A DNA stretch of 64,000 nt from Chenopodium formosanum (lineage: Eukaryota; Streptophyta; Magnoliopsida; Caryophyllales; Amaranthaceae). Positions 26,795-38,555 of the stretch are shown here, piece by piece (the stretch's first letter is position 1; the number at the start of each line of letters is the position of its first letter). Location: assembly GCA_024500155.1 (NCBI GenBank), contig CM044871.1, forward strand, positions 77,608,402 to 77,672,401, given 5' to 3'. Both the position numbers and the translations under genes were made by a program. The notes under the pieces were generated by a model. That model saw nothing but the letters and a program-made list of their open reading frames with translations. It was not told the origin of the DNA and searched no databases.

Positions 26795-29700
26795 TTGGGC
26801 TCTTTTGGAATTGTCGGGGAATTAAAAGCCCAACATCCCCGATAATTCCTAAGCTTAGAAGACTTGTTGGGTCTTTTGGTCCGGACTTTATCTTTCTTGC
26901 GGAAACTAAAAGTAATCCGGATTTAGTTTTTAATCGTCTTAGAAGTTTAGGTTTCAATTACTTTAAAGGTGTTAATCCTAAGGGTCTCAGTGGGGGACTT
27001 TGGCTAGGATGGAAAAACAGGTCCCTTTTTAATGTTGTCTTCACGTGTGTTAATTTCATTGTTGTAAACGTTAATGACGGTATTTATGGAATGTGGAGAC
27101 TGATTTTGGTGTATGGTGAACCGTGCACTTCTTACTGTGGCGGGGTTTGGGACTTTCTTAATCAATGGACTAATCCTTCCTTAAATATCCCAATTGTGAT
27201 AGTCAGGGATTTTAACCAAGTGGACTCACATTTTGATAAAACAGGACAAAATGTTTCGAACATTAGAGGTGCTAACATCTTTAATGAATGGAAAGACCTT
27301 AATAATTTCCATGACTTAATATTCCAAGGGCCTATATATACTTGGTCAAATGGAAGAGAAGGTGATGATTTAGTCCTTAAAAGGCTTGATAAGGGGTATG
27401 CAAATGCAAGGTGGCAAAATTCATTTCCTCACTCGATTATCTCCCACCAACCGATCCAAATCTCAGATCATGCACCAATTGTTCTCCAAACTCAACCAAG
27501 GCCCAAGAAAAAGAAAAGGGGATTCAAACTGGATAGTTGGAGCCTGGAGTATCCTGCTTGTATTGAAGTGGCTCGAGAAAGGGGGAACAAGGAACAAAGG
27601 GGTTCCCCAATGTACCGCCTTGCTAGGAAAATAAAGGACTCAAAATTAGGGATAAGCGATGGACTCCCGACAAGAGAAGTGAATGGAATGGGAATTGGGA
27701 CAAATTTGAGAGTGATCTACTTGAGGCGCAACTTCTCCTTGAAAGTGAAGGCAAAAAAGAGGATTTTTTAAGAATTAATAAACAGCTAAAGGAGTACTCA
27801 AAGAACATGGCCTGCTTTTGGAGACAGAGGGCGAAGCTCAACTGGAGCTACGCGGGGGATACTTGTTCTAGGTATTTTTTCAACTTTGTCAAAGGAAGGA
27901 AAGCACGGAACAATTTGCAAGCAATTAAGGATGGTAATGGTGACTGGGTCACGGAAGAGGAGCAAATAGCAGAAATAGCGACAACCTATTTCAAAGCCCT
28001 GTACTGTGTGAGCGAGAGCTCAACCTCGGCCAACCAATTTTCTGCAATCCACAAAGAAATAGAAGTGGAACAAGGTACAAGGGGTATCACTAAGTCACTT
28101 TCAGAGCACCAAAAAGATTTGCTCTCAAAGCCGTACTCAAGCAGGGAGATTAAAAACGCGCTTTTTGCTATGCAACCATGGAAGGCGTCGGGCCCAGATG
28201 GAATTCCGGCTGGCTTCTACCAAAGGAATTGGAACTGGGTTCAGGAGGATGTCATTAAAGCGGTTAAATCAACCTTATCCTTAGGTAATATTTTACGTGA
28301 ATTTAACTTTACCAACATTGCCCTCATTCCAAAGTGTGATAACCCAAATTCCATGGATAAGCTGAGGCCTATAGGACTGTGTAATGTTATTTTTAAGATC
28401 ATATCAAAGTGTATTACTAATAGGCTTAGAAAGGTCATCAATGACTTGGTTAACCAATTTCAAAATGCTTTCATTCTTGGTAGGGCCATCTCGGATAATA
28501 TTTTGCTTGCGCATGAACTTTTGGAAAACATTAGGAAAACTAAGAAAGGTGTGAAAGGGAAGATGGCAATTAAAACAGACATGAGTAAAGCATACGATAG
28601 AATTAAGTGGGATTTTCTAGAGTCTATTTTATTCAAATTTGGCTTTCCCACCTTAATGATTAAAACCATCATGAACTGTGTCACCTCTGTTTTGTTTGCG
28701 GTGATAATCAATGGTAGCACCCAGGCCCCCTTTAGGTCGTGTTGTGGTCTTCGCCAAGGTGATCCCTTATCACCTTATCTCTTCATTTTATGCATGGAGG
28801 GCTTGTCTGGTCTAATTAAGGATGAGGAAAGATTGGGTAATATTGGAGGAATGAAGGTATCTCAAAGAGCTCCAAAAATTAGTCACTTATTCTTCGCAGA
28901 TGACTCAGTTTTCTTTTTACAAGGGAAGAAGAGTAATGTTGTGGCCATTGACAAGTACTGCAAGGCCTCGGGCCAAGTGATCAGTGAAAATAAATCTATC
29001 TTACTGGCTAGCCCAAACTCAAGAGAAGAAGAAGTGAAGGGGTTTGGTGATACTCTGGGAATCAGAGTGAGCAACAATTTTGGGATGTACCTGTGTATTC
29101 CGGCTGACTTTGGATCCACAAAAAAAGAAATCTTTAGTTTCATGATTGAAAAGGTTAAAGAAGGCTATGTACTTGGAACTCCCTTTTTCTCTCCTTTGCT
29201 GGAAGGTTAACTCTAATTAAATCTGTTCTCTCTAACTTAGGAACTTATGTGCTCTCGGTTTTTAAATGCCCAATAAGTATTCTCAAAAAAATCAACAGCA
29301 TGGTAGCTAAATTTTGGTGGATGGGGAACAGGGAAAACAAAGGAGTATATTGGAAGAACTGAAAGCATTTATCTGCTCCTAAAAAGGAAAGGGGTCTCGG
29401 CATTCTTGATGCAAGATATTTCAATCAAGCTCTTCTGGCTAAACAAGGTTGGAGGATCATCACGAGGACTGAATCACTACTCAGCAAGGTTTTCAGAGCA
29501 AAATATGGTATAGAGAAGAAAAATCTGTTTGAGAGCAACTGGTTTAACCACAATCTAGGTTCATGGGGGTGGAAAAGGATAAGATGGGGTCTTCAGCTCC
29601 TTAAAAAAGGCTGCTTATGGTCCATAGGGGATGGGTGTGACGCTAAAATTCACCATCCTTGGGTTCATGGGAATATACCTGGAGGAAATGATGGTTTTAC

Positions 29701-30910
29701 CACCTCTAGCACTGCCAATGTGAGCTCCCTTATCAGTGAAAGTGGTGGCTGGAATCTGGAGGAATGCAACCTACTCTTCGATCATGACACAACTGAAAAG
29801 ATTGCCAAAATTCCGATAATGGGGAGAGGTTTTGAGGATTTACTTATCTGGAATAGGGAGAGCAAAGGTGAGTACTCTGTTAGGAGTGGTTACAAGTTCC
29901 TACATCACCTAAATTGCCAGCAGCTTGATCCTCAAACCCCTACCAAGATCATAAATTGGAAAAGTTTTTGGAAATGGTCAGGCAGCCCAAAACAAAAGAT
30001 TCTACTCTGGAAAGTTTTTAAAAATGCTCTGCCAGTTGGTAGTGAAAGAAGAAGACGAGGGCTGGGCACGGATCACTCATGCCAACTATGTTTTAGCATG
30101 GATAACATGGGAAGTAACCACCTAGAGACCTTGGAGCATCTGTTCCGAGATTGCATCTTCGCTAGTCATGTTTGGAAATGATGTATTTTAGGCATAAATG
30201 CTGATCACCAACAACACATTCCTATTTCTACCTGGATTCAAAACTGGCAGAAGATTCTATGCGACAAGGCGAGGGGTCTAGAGGGAAGCTATCAAGTTTT
30301 TTTAGCTGGGATTGAGGGCATTTGGGAAGCTAGAAATAAACTGATTTTTTCGAAAGTATATCAGAATGCAATGTCCACTATTAAGAGGATGGAAACTAGG
30401 AGTTTATTCAGGAACTGGAACAGCTGTGGGACTATTGCAAGTGACACAGAAGATGACAAAGCTGGACCTCCGGGCTTCAACAACAAACACAGCAACAGGG
30501 AGGATGAAGGGCCCAGCAGGATTGTCTCCTTGATCAAGGGTACCAATGACTGCAGGCAGGCCACCTTAGATATAGATTGTATTAAGTGCAGGTACAAAAC
30601 GCTTTGGAGATGGACTATCGAGTTCACAGATGGAAGTTTTGTGCAGGGGGAAGGTCCTGAGCATTCAAGTGACAAAGTGCAAAACATGGTCAATACTATG
30701 CAGGATGGGATAAATGAAGCTCTCTGCAGGAAGATATGGCACCTTCGAGTATCTGCTAAGGATCACAGAATAGCCAGTTGGCTGCAGGGAGATTACAATG
30801 GAGCTCTGCAAGTGAGAGACAAACTAAGCAGCATCAGAAATAGCCTTTGTAATTTTCATTGCCTTAGTGTTTGTATTACTGCTAGGAAGTGTTTTGGTTC
30901 TGGGGATTAA
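26791..30910 (+). pseudogene. LINE ORF2 (endonuclease-reverse transcriptase), broken
   Basis: The endonuclease (26791-about 27500) shows WNCRG, LAETKS, RDFNQV (normally GDFN; the Gly is replaced by Arg), LKRLDKGYAN and SDHAPI. The reverse transcriptase (about 28100-29100) shows KASGPDGIPAGFYQ, LRPIGLCNVIFKIISK, KTDMSKAYDRIKWDFL, GLRQGDPLSPYLFILCMEGL and the catalytic FADD at about 28890-28905. The C-terminal part (about 29850-30180) is zf-RVT-like (YSVRSGYKFL, WKWSGSPKQKILLWK, CQLC, LEHLFRDC). A one-base shift near 27650, another near 29175, TGA at 29360-29362 and TGA at 30179-30181 break the frame; both TGA are probably former Trp codons. The first codon is GTG, probably a mutated ATG. No convincing RNase H domain follows zf-RVT. 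The stop is at 30908-30910, just before the poly(A) tail. Confidence 0.93.
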
Positions 30911-30929
30911 CTCCCTTTTGCTCGGCTGC

Positions 30930-30965
<36 letters not shown>

Positions 30966-31132
30966 TATTAATATTATTTTTGTAATATTTGGATCAAAAG
31001 TGAACACTATTTATTGAAACTTAATTTTACTGATTGAAATTGTCGTTGCTAATTATCTCTAAACTCTAATGTTCTCCATAATTAAGTCTTTAAGTTGAAG
31101 CCCTAGAAAAGTAGAAAGCCTGATATTTGTAA

Positions 31133-31365
31133 GGCCCTATTCACTTCACCTTAAAAAAAAATATTCAGTAAAATTTCACTTCAATAAAAATAATTTCAAT
31201 TCAATAAAAATAAGTTCTGTTCAGTAAAAATAATTTCAGTTCAGTAAAAATAAATTCAGATCAGTAAAACTCAGTGAAGAAGAAATATAAAGAGATTCAG
31301 TAAAAAAATAATTTCAGTTAAGCAAAAATAATTTTAATTCAGTAAAATTAATTTCTGTACAGTAG
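31133..31365 (-). mobile_element. Tourist/Harbinger-like MITE, TTATTTTTAC subfamily, minus orientation
   Basis: The left end GGCCCTATTCACTTCACCTT matches the terminus of the element at 2283. The body is made of CAGTTCAGTAAAAATAATTT units, the reverse complement of that element's unit. The right terminus is lost; the end given is where recognisable units stop. Confidence 0.65.
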
Positions 31366-31760
31366 GGGTTTTCAAAAATCTTAGATTGCTCCTCCCACCA
31401 CCCGAAACCCTTGCAGCTAGGTTTTCAATGGTGGGGGAGGGGGAATCGGCGGCGAGGGGGTGGTTGTTGGGATTGTGATGGTCGTGGCTCGAATTGGGAG
31501 GGGTTTGGCTGGGTTTATTTTTTATTTTTTAAATTTGGTTGTTTTTATTATATTTTTAATCACTGAAATTGTGACACGTGTCACTTTAACAAAAAAAAAC
31601 AAAAAAACCCATTTAACCGGTAACCGGTATTTGGGATTGAAGAAAAAAAATAACCCCCAAAGTTCGGATTATTCCAGAATAATCCAAAGTTGGGATTATT
31701 GTAGCAAAATTCATGAAAGTTGGGATTATTTTTTCTAATTTTTCCTATTTAAGAGACGCA
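31366..31760. repeat. Unclassified repeat with AAGTTGGGATTATT copies
   Basis: After a G-rich stretch (31425-31520), AAGTT(C/G)GGATTATT occurs three times between 31660 and 31730, with its complement AATAATCC between the first two. The open stretch of 92 codons at 31460-31738 is low complexity. Probably part of a decayed transposon, but no ends were found. Confidence 0.3.
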
Positions 31761-31889
31761 CAATGTATGGTGATTTCAGTAGCACAATATATTACTCTCC
31801 GGCTCTTCGTCAATAATCTTAATTTTTGATCTCTTCCTTTTGTGTCCCTCAGCTGGTTCTTCCCTCCACAAGACCACTACACTTTGTTA

Positions 31890-32202
31890 TATACACCCGG
31901 GTGGTTGGGTGTACCGTACATCGAGGTCATTTGCTCATTTCAAATAATATTTTTACTCATTTGTTGATTGAATGAGCAAATAACCCCGGGTGTACATAAT
32001 AGGCTCCCAAGACCACAAAGTGCTAATTCATTAATGGTTATCTGCAAGTTTTGAATGTTTTATATTTCACAAATAATACCTCAAAATTACAGATAACCAT
32101 TAACGGAAGTAGTAATATTTTTACTCATTTGTTGATTGAATGAACAAATAACCCCGGGTGTACATGATAGACTTCCAAGACCACAAGTGGTAAATTCATT
32201 AT
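31890..32202. repeat. Short inverted-repeat element and partial duplication
   Basis: ATACACCCGGG at 31890 pairs with CCCGGGTGTACAT at about 31985-31997, outlining a roughly 107-bp MITE-like element. A 90-bp segment with TAATATTTTTACTCATTTGT and the right terminus is duplicated in direct order (31945-32035 and 32113-32202), including flanking sequence (CCAAGACCACAA), so the second copy arose by segmental duplication, not by transposition. Confidence 0.65.
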
Positions 32203-33002
32203 GCCTAGCTTGTTTTTTAACCATAGGTTGCTCATTGCCCCAATTGGAAGTACATTTACCATTTATATTTTTGTAAAGTGACCTCTAGAACAAATGTCAC
32301 GAAAAGCCGCCAACTAATCTTTGATTGTGTGTGCCATCTCATCATTAGTGGATTCACATTTGACTGATTATATTGGATTTGATTTTGATCCAGTGTGCTG
32401 GCAAATGTGATTTACTTTTATCATTATTTTTTTTATGCAAACTTTTATCATTATCATAAACTGTAGGCATAGTTGCACAAGGTTAATTACAAATATTATA
32501 GTAAGTTGCTAGACTTTTTGATTTATTTCCGGTACTAGTGTTTTATTTTTCTTAGTCATTTTTTTGTTACTACTTTCATAAGCCTCTTAAAGTTATAGCT
32601 GTATACTATTTGACAAGATCGGTACACTGTAATACGTGTTTAAAGTAGATAATCTATTTATTTTACGGAACAATTCATTTGATTGGGTAATTTAGAGCTT
32701 GATGTACTCCCATGAATTAAATAGTGTGAAACTAATTGTATGTTTAAATTTTATGGAGATATTTACTTGATTAGTTTAATTTGGTAGCTATTTCAATAGC
32801 TAAGTCATCAAATCGGCATTTGGTATATAAATTCCTTTGTTCTATACGTTTTATTTTGGGTTATTATCTCGCGTGAAAGAAATTGTCAATTTATTATGAC
32901 TCCTTTGTAATTAATTAGATAGCTAGTTACTTTAGAGATTAGATATTCTAGCAGTCTAGCTAGGGTTTGAATTGAGAGAAACACATATCTTGGAAAAACA
33001 AC
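32203..33002. other. AT-rich intergenic sequence
   Basis: Nothing recognisable as gene or element. Confidence 0.45.
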
Positions 33003-33671
33003 TGTTGAAATCAATAACAAACAATAAAAGATTAGAACTTTCCTAGATTGAAGATCTCAAACTCACAGTCACGCCGTGGAACAATAATCCACTGCCTTAG
33101 AAGCGAAATACACCACCACCGGTACAAGTTTCCTAGTGACGCACGCCCCCCAAGTTTAACGCAACTCTCTCCGTAATCCGTGCACCCGAACTCGAATAGT
33201 GGAATTGCTCAAGAAATGTTCAGATCTCAAAAGGTAGGCTTGTGTTTTCGGCTAGAAAAGTGAATAATGTCACGAAAAGGTAAGACTCGTATTTATACGA
33301 GTCCTAGAAAAGGAAACACGTAATCAAACCGACCTAGGAAAAAAGGCGGGCCCGATCGGGCGAGCTGCCGCCCGATCGGGCGCGAGATCAGGTTTTTCTA
33401 GACGTAGTGTCACGCCCGGTCGGGCGGACACCGCCCGGTCGGACGATCTGAAATCCCCATTCCGGGCGAGCCATCGGGCAAAGCCGCCCGATCGGGCTCG
33501 TCAAAAACTTGAGACCGCCGCCCTGTCAGGCGAAGCCCGCCTGATCGGGCGCGAGAGATCTCGTAGAAAAACTCTTGTCCGCCGCCCGATCGAGCGCGAG
33601 AGTTCCCGATTTTTCCTTGACCACCTTCGCCCGATCGGGCGCGAGTCATCCGTGCATTACTATTTCCAACA
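33003..33671 (-). mobile_element. Solo LTR related to the LTR element at 49493-56185
   Basis: The segment runs from TGTTGAAATC to TTTCCAACA, so it has TG...CA ends in either direction, and is 669 bp, the same length as each LTR of the element in intron 6. Positions about 33050-33180 match, in reverse complement, the distal part of those LTRs (AACTTGGGGG(C/G)CGTGCGTCA, CCGGTGGTGGTGTATTTCGC, AGGCAGTGGATTATTGTTCC). A TATA box (TATAAATA, minus) lies at 33290-33297. The upstream half differs and consists of GCCCGATCGGGC palindromes. Flanks ACAAC and ACATA match at only three of five bases, so a target duplication is not proven. No internal region adjoins it on either side. Confidence 0.75.
33345..33640. 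repeat. Cluster of GCCCGATCGGGC palindromes
   Basis: About ten exact or near copies of the 12-bp palindrome GCCCGATCGGGC occur in 300 bp, many followed by GCGAG. This is an island of about 60 percent GC in AT-rich surroundings, located upstream of the TATA box of the solo LTR, that is, in its U3-like part. The 92-codon Arg/Gly-rich open stretch here (33410-33688, minus) is a by-product of the repeat. Confidence 0.85.
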
Positions 33672-36600
33672 ACATAACATGAATACATGATACATGCAAA
33701 ATTGCAAAAGCAAGAGAAGTTTTTTGTGCCTTGCTACATTACATAAACATTAGTTGCGTACAATTTGTAGCAAACTATTTTGTGCCTTTTTCTCATGAAT
33801 CTAATTTTCTTTTTTCAATTATTATTATTGTTTTTTCTACTTTATTTTCTTGTGTTGCCATTAATTATTGTTCAAACTAAGAAAGCTAGTCGGACATGAC
33901 ACATGAGAAATTAACTAACAAAAAATCAAAATAATTCTAGATACTTATTATTCTAAGAGACAACATGGTTTGGGGCAGCAGCACCTAGGGCACCTACCTA
34001 ACATGCACAAGACTTTGCTTATTATGTTCTCACTACTTCAATAAAACTACAATTACCAAAACTTATCGTTAATTTTAATCCTATACTTAACTAGGTCAAT
34101 GTTAATTATCTTTAGTAGTAATATTTTATTACTTCGTATTATTTTCATTCTAATCTACTTGCATCATTTTTATATCTGGTGCATCAAAATTATTTACTTG
34201 TATTATTTTCTTTTATCGACATTTTTTCCTCTCTATTTTTTTTTCTTAAATCGAGTCTCATCCTCACCAGCTCAATTTGTTCTCTATACTTTTTCAAATC
34301 TCATAAATCTATGTGTACATAAATGCTTACAAGACAAGTAAATTGAGACGGAACAAATTTTATAAGTAGATAAACCCAAAAAGATGTAAAATACCCTAAT
34401 TGTGCAAGCAAATGGATATTAAGATATAAAGTTGCCTAAAACTAATAAACAACACCATCGACTAGTCAAAATAATGGATCTCTCATTCTCATGTATCTTT
34501 AACCAATAGTCTATAGTTCTATTATGTATGTAGTCTATGTACTAACATATTTATGTGGTAAAGTGTTATAGTATTATAGTGATTGGAGTACATTTTAAGA
34601 AGAAGATTCCAATTGGGAATATCTATATATTACGTGGAAGAGTAATGATATTGATTTGGCCTTAATACAGCCACTAGCTACATGTCTAGGCTTCTATATA
34701 AGTGGGGTCCTTTTTACCCTATATTGGGCTCAAGTTGCTTTTGTTGACCATAAAATATCTCTTCTATGTTCTTTCGTCAATGGTATTCTTGAAGAAATGG
34801 TCTTCTTTCTTTGTGTGCAATCTTGAAAGGACTTATATATATTTTAAAATTAATTAGGTTTATTTATTGGGCTTGTTCATTTGATCTCTTTACCTGAATT
34901 TATTTGATTTGAATTTTAAAAACCCTATATTATATATCGACTCTACTTTTTACTGAAATCTAATTAATTATAGTTAATTCTTTAACTTTATTTTTTTATA
35001 AAATGAAAAAAACACGTCACCTTAAGGTCTTAAATATTTTCTACGTTTATTTATTATATAATTATGATATTTGAATGTGATGATCAAAACATGTTATTCG
35101 TAGTTTAAATTACATAGTAGTTGAACAATTTTATGTTTTTCTTACTAATGTTATTTTATTTATTGATATCAATTTCATTCTCAGCTAGCATCACAAAATT
35201 TTTTTTTGAATAGTTGATTAATAATATATTTTTTTAAAAAAATTAAGCTGTAGGTTTCACTAGAATCTTGTTAGGAAAACATCATAACTCATTATCAAAA
35301 TGAAAATGTCTGCAAGATTGCCATTGGTTGACAAAGGAATATTATAAAAATGGATCGTGAGACCCAAGGTACCTTCAATTATCTAAGGACAAGTGTATAG
35401 AAAAATAAGAGTGCACTAGTACAATTTTAATGTTTCACTTGGAGTAATAAAATTAAGAATTTTTACCTTAATTTTCACTCTTTCTTGATTAGTTTGCCTA
35501 ATTTTTTTTGTGCTATTTTACAAGTCAACTACTTATAGGTTTACTTTGGATTTCACACTCTTCGAGGTCTTTCATAAGTAAACTATAATACTTCATATGT
35601 ACTCCGTAATACTCTATACTACATGCTTAGTAATTCTTAAATTTAACTAAGTTATTAGGCCTTGCTGCAGCAATAAGATAGAAATACTCCATATATGAAG
35701 ATTTAAACAACACCTATGATTCATAATATCAAGTTAATAAAGCTTTGTTTGGTAAATAGCATTTTAAAGAGCTTTTAATTTATTGAGTCTATTAAATATA
35801 TTATGAAAAAATTAATTTGAGTGTTTGGTAAAACAACTTATTGAAAGAGTTTTTCTCCTTTTGAAAAAAACTCAAAACAGGAGTTTCATTTAGGTTATTA
35901 ACAATTAAGTTTTTTTGGTTATTTTATTAACTGAAACAACTAATAATTAACAATTATATACCAAACACTAACACAATTAATTATTTACAATTAACCAGTC
36001 AAACCAGGCCAGCTATATCAGTCAACTAGCAGTGATTTACCGATCAAGGCTTAGAGCTATAAACATTAAGGAGTAATATTTTTCATAATATTAGTTGGAG
36101 AAGATTTTGCGTTAGATCGTTTCACGTGAGTCCGGTTTATAGCGCACATTCTCATCCTCATCCCCCTACTTATAAATTGATATTTATTTTTTTTCTGTTT
36201 GTATGATCGGACTCACGTGAGTATGTTCTACATAATACTTTTCCTATAGTAGAAGCTAAAATTGTATTCATCATATGTACATTGCTAATGCTAAGGCTTC
36301 TTACTAAAATTAAAATTGACAACTTAGTTGAAATTTCTTATTCTTTTTTCTTTTTTTGGAATTTTCTCCAGCCCTTCTAGAATTTCAAATTTTCTTGATG
36401 GCACAATATCAATCTAAGTCTCTTTAATGCGACTCTTTAAGTGGGCCTAAATGTCCTCCGTAAAATGTCATATTTGAAACTTTGAATACATTGTTCATTG
36501 TCCAAGTAAGATACTCACATAGAAATAGAGTAGGCACTTTGACAAATTTGATGAGATTGGGATTTATGTTTTTTCAGAAAATAGGAAGATTATTGAAGAA

Positions 36601-38420
36601 CAAATGGAGTAAATAGTAATGTTTTCAAAAAAAAAAAAAAAAAAAAAAATGGAGTAAATAGTAATACATCAAATAACTACTATATCAATTATGCTAAAGT
36701 ACAGTTTGAAGAGTTTAGATACGAATTGAAGTGTATTCATATACTTTGGTAAAAAAAAAAAAAAAAAAAAAAAAAACTCCTTTTATTATTATACATAAAG
36801 TTATGTACTGATTGACATAAATAGAAACTTGTCCTTGATGAATTTGGTTTCAAATAACACTATTGATAGAAATTTTCTATATATGTTGATTTTTCCGATG
36901 CATGAGCTCAATGAGTAAATCTAGCCACTCATCCTTTATGTTGTCAATATATCGCAAAATCCATCCTCATTTCAATAGAAATCTGTCCATTTTGGGATAT
37001 TGAAAAAAGAATTTAGTGAACATATATAACATTTAGCGAACATAACACAATTCATAATACTAACTACATCTATGATAAGAAACTATTATATTAAATTAGA
37101 AGAGAACTTAATTTACTTGTATATACTTTATTTAAATAATTAAATTAGTTAAAAAATAAAATAAAAAAGGATTATTACTTTTAAAAATATATTTGTAATT
37201 TTTATTATAATATAAAAAGTTAAAAGTTAAGTAGTTCATGAAAAATATGTAAAAATTTGTTTATGATATCTCTAACAAAAACCATCCCACAATTATAGTT
37301 TTGTACAAAAAGAAAGATATACTTCGTAATAAAGAAAATAATGCTTGTATAAAAAAAATTATACGTAGTACGTAGATAATACGAGTAATAATAATACCAA
37401 CAATAATGCTAATAATAGTTGTAATTTGATAAGAAGACAAAAAATTTGGGAAACACAATGCATATGCATGATGAAAAATGTAACATAGAAGTAAGCAAAT
37501 GAAAAGTAATAATTAATCAAAGTTTGTTAATGCAAACAACAAAAAGTTCCAAGTGGATAATAAAATATGATGCACATGGAAAATTAGATAAATCATGTTA
37601 TATAACCTATGGTTATGGGAGTATCTTTTTTATAATATAAGATTATTATTATTGTTATTGTTATTATTAAATAAATTAAATTTGATCCATACACGTGAAA
37701 TAAGGACATAATTTGCTTTGTAAGCATCATCATCTATCTTATTAGTCAATTGGGTCATCATCCAATTATTAATTTAATTAATTAAAAAAAGTACATCGGG
37801 TTATGTTGTTGACATGGCACGCACCAAAGTTAGGGAAGAAAAGTCAAAATTGGGTTGGGCCACTTGGATCAGTTTTTTGTTGTTGCTGGGTTGGCAGTTG
37901 GACCTGATAGGTCTGTTTTTCGTCTGTTGCAGATAAACCTTTTTTTTTTTTTAAAAAAAATTTAATTATTTTTAATAATTATATTTGTATTTTATTGGGT
38001 TAATAGAATAAAATAATGGTGATAAAAAGTAGTACATCATCATCTTTATTTTCTTATTCTTTAGTCAATGTCCATCTGATTTTTTTGGCTTACATAAGAT
38101 TATGTTAATGTTTTATGTTATGTGTGTGACATGTAACTATCCTGGCATTATTTTGAAAATTCTCATTTTAACCAAATTTTCCACAATTTTGATGGTTTCA
38201 TACTAGGGCATATGAGAGAGGAGTGAAGTGTACTAGTTAATGCTTTTGTTGACTGATTATTTGAGCTATCTGAGGAAGGTGAAACGTCAGTGGAAAAAGA
38301 TCCAAGGAGGGAGTAATTAGGAATTTAGAGGATAGTATTATTTACGTAGACTTGGGTTTAAAATGATTTGAATCAAATCCAAACTAAGAAAGTAAAATAC
38401 TTAAGTGTGTGTTCGACTTA
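33672..38420. other. AT-rich intergenic sequence
   Basis: No gene was supported in 4.7 kb. It contains an inverted pair CACGTGAGTCCG / CGGACTCACGTG (about 36122-36220) that may mark a small MITE, poly(A) runs at 36627-36649 and 36751-36776, and a (GAAT/ATT)-rich patch near 37650. The open stretch of 80 codons at 34099-34341 is Ile/Phe/Leu-rich and looks like chance. Confidence 0.4.
36602..36665 (+). mobile_element. Poly(A)-only retroposition scar
   Basis: A 19-bp direct repeat, AAATGGAGTAAATAGTAAT, at 36602-36620 and 36647-36665 flanks a 26-bp insert made of GTTTTC followed by about 20 A residues. This looks like target-primed reverse transcription that copied almost nothing but the poly(A) tail. 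Replication slippage is a less likely alternative because the insert is not part of the repeat. Confidence 0.75.
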
Positions 38421-38552
38421 GGGCCTGTTCTCATAGACTGAACTGAACTTAATTGAAATGAATATTTTATAAGAGAAGGAAATTAAGAGCTGAACTGAAT
38501 TGAATTGAGCTGAGCTGAGCTGAACTGAAAATAAACGTATGAAAACAGACCC
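38421..38552 (+). mobile_element. Tourist/Harbinger-like TGAAC-array MITE
   Basis: TTA at 38418-38420 and 38553-38555 flank GGGCCTGTTCTCATAGACTG and CGTATGAAAACAGACCC. At 132 bp it is the shortest two-ended copy in the window, with pentamers and the ATTTTATAAGAGAAGGAAATTA-type spacer retained. Confidence 0.85.
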
Positions 38553-38555
38553 TTA

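Larger units (their letters stand above)
25778..30961 (+). mobile_element. 5'-truncated, decayed L1-type LINE
   Basis: The 5.2-kb insert is bracketed by an 11-bp duplication, AACTTATTAAT, at 25767-25777 and 30962-30972. It ends in a run of about 32 A residues. In order it carries the C-terminal part of ORF1, then ORF2 with apurinic/apyrimidinic endonuclease, reverse transcriptase and zf-RVT regions, all on the plus strand. ORF1 is open right up to the left junction without a start codon, so the copy is 5'-truncated. Three in-frame stops and two frameshifts show it cannot now make its proteins. It belongs to the plant L1 clade by gene order and motifs. Confidence 0.95.

Noticed and set aside
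27386..27634. 82-codon plus-strand frame within the LINE
   Set aside because: It overlaps the endonuclease frame and shows no LINE motif; the true frame continues through SDHAPI and shifts near 27650.
33345..33640. CRISPR-like array of short palindromic repeats
   Set aside because: Repeats are 12 bp, spacing is irregular, and it sits in a plant LTR; there is no CRISPR context in a nuclear plant genome.
33410..33688. 92-codon Arg/Gly-rich open frame
   Set aside because: It is produced by the GCCCGATCGGGC palindrome array in the solo LTR; no start context or domain supports a protein.
34099..34341. 80-codon hydrophobic frame in intergenic DNA
   Set aside because: Ile/Phe/Leu-rich translation of AT-rich DNA with no family similarity that I recognise and no promoter or splice context.
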